Origin: Rhodospirillaceae bacterium
GTDB lineage: Bacteria; Pseudomonadota; Alphaproteobacteria; Rhodospirillales; Magnetovibrionaceae
Length of the DNA: 8,315 bases
NCBI GenBank assembly: GCA_002732845.1
Contig: NVSZ01000044.1
Span: 1-8,315 of the forward strand
Direction of reading: 5' to 3'
The notes beneath the pieces are model-generated. The model saw only the letters and a list, made by a program, of their open reading frames with translations. It did no database searches and was not told the origin of the DNA. Position numbers and translations under genes: made by a program. Below are positions 4,928-8,315 of the stretch, piece by piece; the first letter of the stretch is position 1, and every line of letters begins with the position of its first letter.

Positions 4928-6535
4928 TTAAGTGGACGCGTCAGATTTTGCGATACCATCGCGCAACAATTTAAACACGATGGAATCTCGAAGGGCGTTA
5001 TAGGAAGCATCGATCACGTTGGCCGAGACCCCCAATGTGGACCAATGCGCGCCCGAGCCATCGGTGCTTTCGATGATCACGCGGGTGATCGCCGCGGTGG
5101 CATCGCCGGGGGTCAAGATACGCACTTTATAATCGATCAGGCGCAGATCAGACAAGCTGGGATACAGCGGCAGCAACACTTTGCGCAACGCCGCATCTAA
5201 CGCGTTCACCGGGCCATTGCCTTCGGCGACCGCCATTTCGGTTCCGTTTTGCAAAGCAAGCTTGACGGTGGCTTCGGTCAGACTCACCACCGTATCGTCA
5301 TCAATCCACCGCCGTTCATTCAACACCCGAAACGTGGTACAGCGGAAATATTCGGGAACGTCGCCCAATGTGCGCCGCGCCAACAGCTCGAAACTGGCTT
5401 CGGCCCCATCATAGGCATAACCGTTCATTTCTTTGGTTTTGACGGTCTCTAACAATTCGCTGAGACGCGGATCATCAGGGTCGACGTCTAAACCAATTTC
5501 ACGAAACCGCGCCAAAAGATTTGACCGCCCGGCCTGATCCGACACCAAAATCACGCGTCGATTCCCGACGGTTTCGGGCGGCACATGTTCGTAACTCGGC
5601 GGGTCTTTTTCGACCGCCGACACATGCAAGCCGCCTTTGTGCGCAAACGCAGAATCCCCCACATAGGGACGGTGATGATTGGGCGCGCGGTTCAGGCGTT
5701 CATCCAATTGGGTGGAAATTTGACGCAAGGTTGTCAGGCTTTCGGCGCTCACCCCCGTCTCGAACCCCATTTTCAACATGAGCGTGGGAATGATGCTGAC
5801 CAGGTTGGCATTGCCGCACCTCTCGCCAAGCCCGTTAAGGGTGCCTTGAACCATGCGCACGCCGGCCCGCACGGCGACCAAAGAATTCGCCACCGCGTTT
5901 TCGGTATCGTTGTGGCAATGGATGCCGATTTGGTCGCCGGGGATTTCGGTGATGACTTTGCCAACGATGTCTTCGATTTCAAAGGGCAAGGTACCGCCAT
6001 TGGTGTCGCACAGCACCACCCAACGCGCCCCCCCATCCAAGGCCGCCGTTAGGCACGCCATGGCGAAGTCTGGGTCGGCTTTGTACCCATCAAAAAAGTG
6101 TTCGGCATCAAAAAGAACCTCGTCCATTTTAGACGCCGCATAAGCCACGCTGTCTTTGATCATGGCAAGGTTTTCAGATCGTTCAATGCCCAACGCCACG
6201 TCCACGTGATAGCCAGATGCCTTGCCCACCATGCACAAAACATTTGCCGCCGTGGCCATTACCGCATTCAGGCCCGGATCGTTGCTGGCGCTGCGCCCGG
6301 CGCGTCGTGTCATGCCAAAGGCGGTGATGCGCGCAGTCTTTAAAGGGGGCAGGTTATCAAAAAAGGTATTGTCGGTGGGATTCGCACCGGGCCAGCCGCC
6401 TTCGATATAATCCACACCCAATTGATCCAATTCTTGGGCAATCGCCTGTTTGTCCATCGGTCCAAAGTCAACACCAGACGTCTGAGCGCCGTCGCGCAAG
6501 GTCGTGTCATAGATATAAACGCGGTCTAACCCCAT
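4928..6535 (-). CDS. cimA: (R)-citramalate synthase CimA
   Basis: Condenses pyruvate and acetyl-CoA to (R)-citramalate, the first step of the threonine-independent route to 2-oxobutanoate and isoleucine. From ATG at 6535 the product is 535 residues. The N-terminal TIM barrel of the isopropylmalate synthase family shows YDTTLRDGAQTSG (9-21, R14 and D15 catalytic positions), the metal-binding HCHND (206-210) and GTLNGLGERCGNA (231-243). A linker with HKGGLHVSAV follows. The C-terminal LeuA-type regulatory domain (IDYKVRIL, then a stretch ending WSTLGVSANVIDAS) is present, so feedback inhibition, presumably by isoleucine, is expected. Length and the GAQTSGVDF signature fit CimA better than LeuA or homocitrate synthase. 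An upstream in-frame TTG at 6610 would add 25 unconserved residues and lies upstream of the predicted transcript start. The Shine-Dalgarno sequence is weak (GAAAGAA, 6548-6542). It leads an operon with trmJ. Confidence 0.93.
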   Translation of the reverse strand: MGLDRVYIYDTTLRDGAQTSGVDFGPMDKQAIAQELDQLGVDYIEGGWPGANPTDNTFFDNLPPLKTARITAFGMTRRAGRSASNDPGLNAVMATAANVLCMVGKASGYHVDVALGIERSENLAMIKDSVAYAASKMDEVLFDAEHFFDGYKADPDFAMACLTAALDGGARWVVLCDTNGGTLPFEIEDIVGKVITEIPGDQIGIHCHNDTENAVANSLVAVRAGVRMVQGTLNGLGERCGNANLVSIIPTLMLKMGFETGVSAESLTTLRQISTQLDERLNRAPNHHRPYVGDSAFAHKGGLHVSAVEKDPPSYEHVPPETVGNRRVILVSDQAGRSNLLARFREIGLDVDPDDPRLSELLETVKTKEMNGYAYDGAEASFELLARRTLGDVPEYFRCTTFRVLNERRWIDDDTVVSLTEATVKLALQNGTEMAVAEGNGPVNALDAALRKVLLPLYPSLSDLRLIDYKVRILTPGDATAAITRVIIESTDGSGAHWSTLGVSANVIDASYNALRDSIVFKLLRDGIAKSDAST

Positions 6536-6601
6536 GGTTGGTTCTTTCAATTTTACAAACTTTTCGTAAACGTGCCGACTGTGCGGACCAAAATCGCCTG
6601 T

Positions 6602-6629
6602 AAAATACAAGCTTTTCCGGCTATTTCAA
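6602..6629 (-). promoter_or_regulatory. Sigma70-like promoter of cimA-trmJ
   Basis: TTGAAA (6629-6624, five of six consensus) and TATTTT (6607-6602, four of six) are 16 bases apart on the minus strand. Initiation near 6595 would leave a leader of about 60 bases before the ATG at 6535. The leader contains a weak hairpin (TTTAC/GTAAA, 6552-6556 and 6566-6570) but no recognisable leader peptide rich in isoleucine codons, so classical attenuation is not apparent. Confidence 0.5.
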
Positions 6630-6648
6630 TGTTTTAGGCAGGCTTCTC

Positions 6649-6675
6649 TTGGCGTACATCCCATAAGCGTATATT
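6649..6675 (+). promoter_or_regulatory. Candidate promoter for the 166-codon gene
   Basis: TTGGCG (6649-6654) and TATATT (6670-6675) are 15 bases apart, matching four and five of six consensus positions; the spacing is short. A second good -10 (TATAGT, 6698-6703) lacks a clear -35. Either would give a leader of roughly 60-90 bases containing the palindromes listed separately. Alternative sigma factor motifs were not recognised. Confidence 0.3.
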
Positions 6676-6677
6676 CT

Positions 6678-6719
6678 GAATTAAATTCGGTGATCATTAT
6701 AGTCTTTATGATTAAATCA
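6678..6719. repeat. Two short AT-rich palindromes in the divergent intergenic region
   Basis: GAATT-A-AATTC (6678-6688) and TGATT-A-AATCA (6709-6719) are perfect 5-base inverted repeats with a single central A. Their centres are 31 bases apart, close to three helical turns. They could be related operator half-sites upstream of the 166-codon gene, but short AT palindromes also arise by chance in AT-rich sequence. Confidence 0.3.
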
Positions 6720-6749
6720 CAGTGCATACTTTTTAGCTAAGGTTAGAGA

Positions 6750-6767
6750 CCTCAAAATTTGAGGGAG
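6750..6767 (+). promoter_or_regulatory. Palindrome overlapping a strong ribosome binding site
   Basis: CCTCAAA-A-TTTGAGG (6750-6764) is a perfect 7-base inverted repeat whose right arm contains the start of the Shine-Dalgarno sequence GAGGGAG (6761-6767). That sequence lies five bases before the ATG at 6773. In RNA the left arm can pair with the GAGG of the ribosome site through a hairpin of about 5-6 pairs, which could damp translation; as DNA it could be an operator. Confidence 0.45.
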
Positions 6768-6772
6768 TTTTT

Positions 6773-7273
6773 ATGAGTGACGACTTTGAGTTTGACCACG
6801 ATGAAGCCTATCCAGAATTTCGTGAACGTGCCACGGGCACGAACGTCAATGAGCAAACTCTGCTGGCCACTGATTATCTAAACCATTTCAATGAATTGGT
6901 GATGACCATGGAAATGTTGTCGGACATGCCTGAACTTTTTGAAGAAGTTCAGGGTTGGGCGCCAAAGCCATACAAAGACCATTTTCGCGACAGCACCATC
7001 GCCGACAAAGAGCTCGCCATTGATGCCTTTGATCACGTACCGCCAAAGTTCAAAGAACCGTTTGAACAAAACATCGAAAAAATTAATCACTTGGTCGAGA
7101 TTTCGGTTGGGCGTCTGGAAAAAGACCTTCAAACCGGGGATATGGAATTGGTGCGCATCAACGCCAGCACAATTTCCCAATTGATCCAACGTTTGCTGGA
7201 CATGTGCAGCGCCAACATCCACGGCTCGGCCACCACTATGGATCAATCTGAAATCGATAATTTAATTGGCTAA
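6773..7273 (+). CDS. Conserved-looking protein of unknown function with a CheY-docking-like C-terminus
   Basis: I do not recognise this family with confidence. The product is 166 residues, acidic at the N-terminus (DDFEFDHDEAYPEF) and predicted mostly helical, with no signal peptide, membrane segment or cysteine cluster, so cytoplasmic. Helical stretches run about 28-56 (rich in Met and Leu), 94-119 and 126-146. The C-terminus TTMDQSEIDNLIG resembles two CheY-binding peptides: the CheZ tail (DQ-x-x-VDDLL) and the FliM N-terminus (LSQ-x-EIDALL). This raises a chemotaxis-related role, such as binding of a response regulator, but it rests on one short motif. The gene has its own strong ribosome site and a likely terminator, so it appears monocistronic. 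A c-di-GMP regulator gene converges on it 26 bases downstream. Coding status is well supported by codon use and ribosome site. Confidence 0.8.
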   Translation: MSDDFEFDHDEAYPEFRERATGTNVNEQTLLATDYLNHFNELVMTMEMLSDMPELFEEVQGWAPKPYKDHFRDSTIADKELAIDAFDHVPPKFKEPFEQNIEKINHLVEISVGRLEKDLQTGDMELVRINASTISQLIQRLLDMCSANIHGSATTMDQSEIDNLIG

Positions 7274-7299
7274 TTTTAAGTGAGCAATTTAGGCCTGAT

Positions 7300-8315
7300 T
7301 TAAGCTGAGGGTTTTCTCAGTTTTTGCACCGGGAACTGGGTGACATTACCGCCCGCCAACTTCACAAATTCTTCGAACGATACCGGACGGCTGTACAAAT
7401 AGCCCTGTCCGATGTCGCTGCCAAGCCCATGCAAAAACGTGCCTTGGCGTTCATTTTCGATGCCTTCCGCGATGACTTTCAAACCTAAGTTCCGTGCCAT
7501 GTTCACAATCGCCTTGGCCATTGTTACAGCATCTTGGTTGTCGGGAAGTTCGGTCACAAAAGAACGATCCACTTTCAAGGCATCCAGTGGGAACTTGGTG
7601 AGATAACTGAGCGATGAATAACCGGTGCCAAAATCATCAATGCTTAAAGAGGCGCCAAGGCCCTTCAAGCGTTTCAAAATCCGTACCGTTTCTTCGGCAT
7701 TTTCCACCAACATACTTTCGGTGAGTTCCAAGTCCAGATTTTTTGGCGGCAAATTATATTGCTTCATCAGTTCGTCAATACGTTCCACCAAATTACCTTG
7801 TTGGAACTGGCGCACCGACAAGTTAATGGAAACGCTGACATCGGCGAGGCCTTTGTCCATCCATTCCGATGCCTGACGCATTGCCGTTTCCAAAATCCAG
7901 TCACCCAGCGAAACAATCAACCCGGTTTCTTCGGCAATGGGGATGAATTCAACCGGGGAAACGGGGCCAAGTTCTGGATTAGTCCAACGGGCTAAGGCTT
8001 CCGCACCAATGATGCGTCCGGTGCCCAAATCGACCTTGGCTTGGTACACCAAATAAAACTCATTGTTTTCCAGAGCATGGCGCAAACCATGTTCCAAAGA
8101 CATGCGCCGGACCAAATCGGCGCTGAGCGTTGAAGAATAAAACTGGTAATTGTTGCGACCTTGTTTTTTCGCATGATGCGCCGCCGTGTAAACGTTTTTC
8201 AAAACATCTTCGGCATTTTCACAAGTATCCGGGTACACAACAATGCCAATAGAGCCCGATGTATAAAGTTCATGACCATCAACATGAAAAGGCTTGCTGA
8301 GCTGTTGCAACATCA
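7300..8315 (-). CDS. GGDEF-EAL c-di-GMP regulator, C-terminal part (5' end outside window)
   Basis: The visible 338 or so residues contain the end of a GGDEF domain followed by a complete EAL domain. GGDEF features (residues numbered from the first visible Met) are SGSIGIVVYP (19-28) and AKKQGRNNYQFY (48-59); the GGDEF motif itself is off the edge. The EAL domain runs from about 72 to 320 with all main phosphodiesterase residues: E105-A-L, N164 in INLS, E199 in ELTES, D226-D227 in DDFGTGYSS, K247 in LKVDRSF, E283 in AEGIE and Q303 in GQGYLYSRP. It should therefore hydrolyse c-di-GMP to pGpG. Whether the cyclase half is active, and what sensory domain lies upstream, cannot be seen. The stop is TAA at 7302-7300. 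The transcript runs toward the 166-codon gene. Confidence 0.93.
   Translation of the reverse strand, partial: MLQQLSKPFHVDGHELYTSGSIGIVVYPDTCENAEDVLKNVYTAAHHAKKQGRNNYQFYSSTLSADLVRRMSLEHGLRHALENNEFYLVYQAKVDLGTGRIIGAEALARWTNPELGPVSPVEFIPIAEETGLIVSLGDWILETAMRQASEWMDKGLADVSVSINLSVRQFQQGNLVERIDELMKQYNLPPKNLDLELTESMLVENAEETVRILKRLKGLGASLSIDDFGTGYSSLSYLTKFPLDALKVDRSFVTELPDNQDAVTMAKAIVNMARNLGLKVIAEGIENERQGTFLHGLGSDIGQGYLYSRPVSFEEFVKLAGGNVTQFPVQKLRKPSA
7305..7325 (+). terminator. Probable intrinsic terminator of the 166-codon gene
   Basis: CTGAG (7305-7309) and CTCAG (7316-7320) form a 5-pair stem, with an extra G-T closing pair, around a 4-6 base loop, followed directly by TTTTT (7321-7325). It lies 32 bases after the stop at 7273 and overlaps the last codons of the convergent EAL gene. 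The stem is short, so efficiency may be modest. It lacks a matching T-run for the minus-strand gene. Confidence 0.5.

Noticed and set aside
4547..5200. 217-codon plus-strand open frame spanning trmJ and cimA
   Set aside because: It lies antisense across two clear genes and their junction, has a low-complexity Gly/His-rich translation and no ribosome site; it is a by-product of GC-biased third codon positions.
5585..6052. 155-codon plus-strand frame inside cimA
   Set aside because: Antisense shadow of the conserved TIM-barrel region of cimA, with no independent support.
6536..6610. 25-residue N-terminal extension of CimA from TTG at 6610
   Set aside because: It has no ribosome site, lies upstream of the predicted transcript start near 6595, and the conserved protein begins at ATG 6535.
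6709..6719. Possible FNR/CRP-type site TGATTAAATCA
   Set aside because: FNR half-sites TTGAT/ATCAA need a four-base spacer; here the TGAT/ATCA spacing is three and the outer T/A are absent.
1..8315. CRISPR array, restriction, toxin-antitoxin or phage-defence genes
   Set aside because: No regularly spaced direct repeats and no such protein families appear; the only mobile-element gene is the integrase fragment.

Overview
The window looks like a chromosomal segment of an alphaproteobacterium of moderate GC, most like the Rhodospirillales. The evidence is a COQ7-type ubiquinone hydroxylase beside dsbB, a citramalate synthase, a SpoU-class tRNA methyltransferase and a GGDEF/EAL regulator. The lineage call is inference from gene content and codon flavour, not a database match. 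I found no complete, clearly new multi-gene system. The two most notable items are the edge of an integrative element and a small unrecognised protein with a CheY-docking-like tail.

Left edge (1-881): the minus strand carries the N-terminal 242 residues of a phage-type tyrosine recombinase, cut by the window edge. Its start lies 67 bases past the 3' end of a tRNA-Leu(CAA) gene on the same strand. This is the usual layout of an integrative element (island, ICE or prophage) inserted at a tRNA 3' end, with its cargo to the left, outside the window. The tRNA has its own recognisable promoter at 901-928.

Block 1037-2704 (plus strand): three tightly spaced genes, probably one operon. They encode a DedA/VTT-family membrane protein, DsbB (quinone-dependent oxidation of DsbA) and COQ7 (a late hydroxylation in ubiquinone synthesis). 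DsbB uses the quinone that COQ7 helps make.

Block 2860-4101 (plus strand): a solitary, visibly AT-rich gene for a periplasmic family-1 solute-binding protein, with no permease or ATPase gene nearby. Its composition differs sharply from both neighbours, which suggests acquisition by transfer.

Block 4118-6535 (minus strand): cimA followed by trmJ, 12 bases apart, behind a good sigma70-like promoter at 6602-6629. CimA opens the pyruvate route to isoleucine; TrmJ modifies tRNA position 32.

Right side (6536-8315): a 237-base divergent intergenic region with several short palindromes precedes a 166-codon gene of unknown function. Its C-terminus resembles the CheY-binding peptides of CheZ and FliM. 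It converges on a c-di-GMP regulator that enters from the right edge: the end of a GGDEF domain plus a complete EAL domain. No stretch longer than 300 bases lacks a gene.
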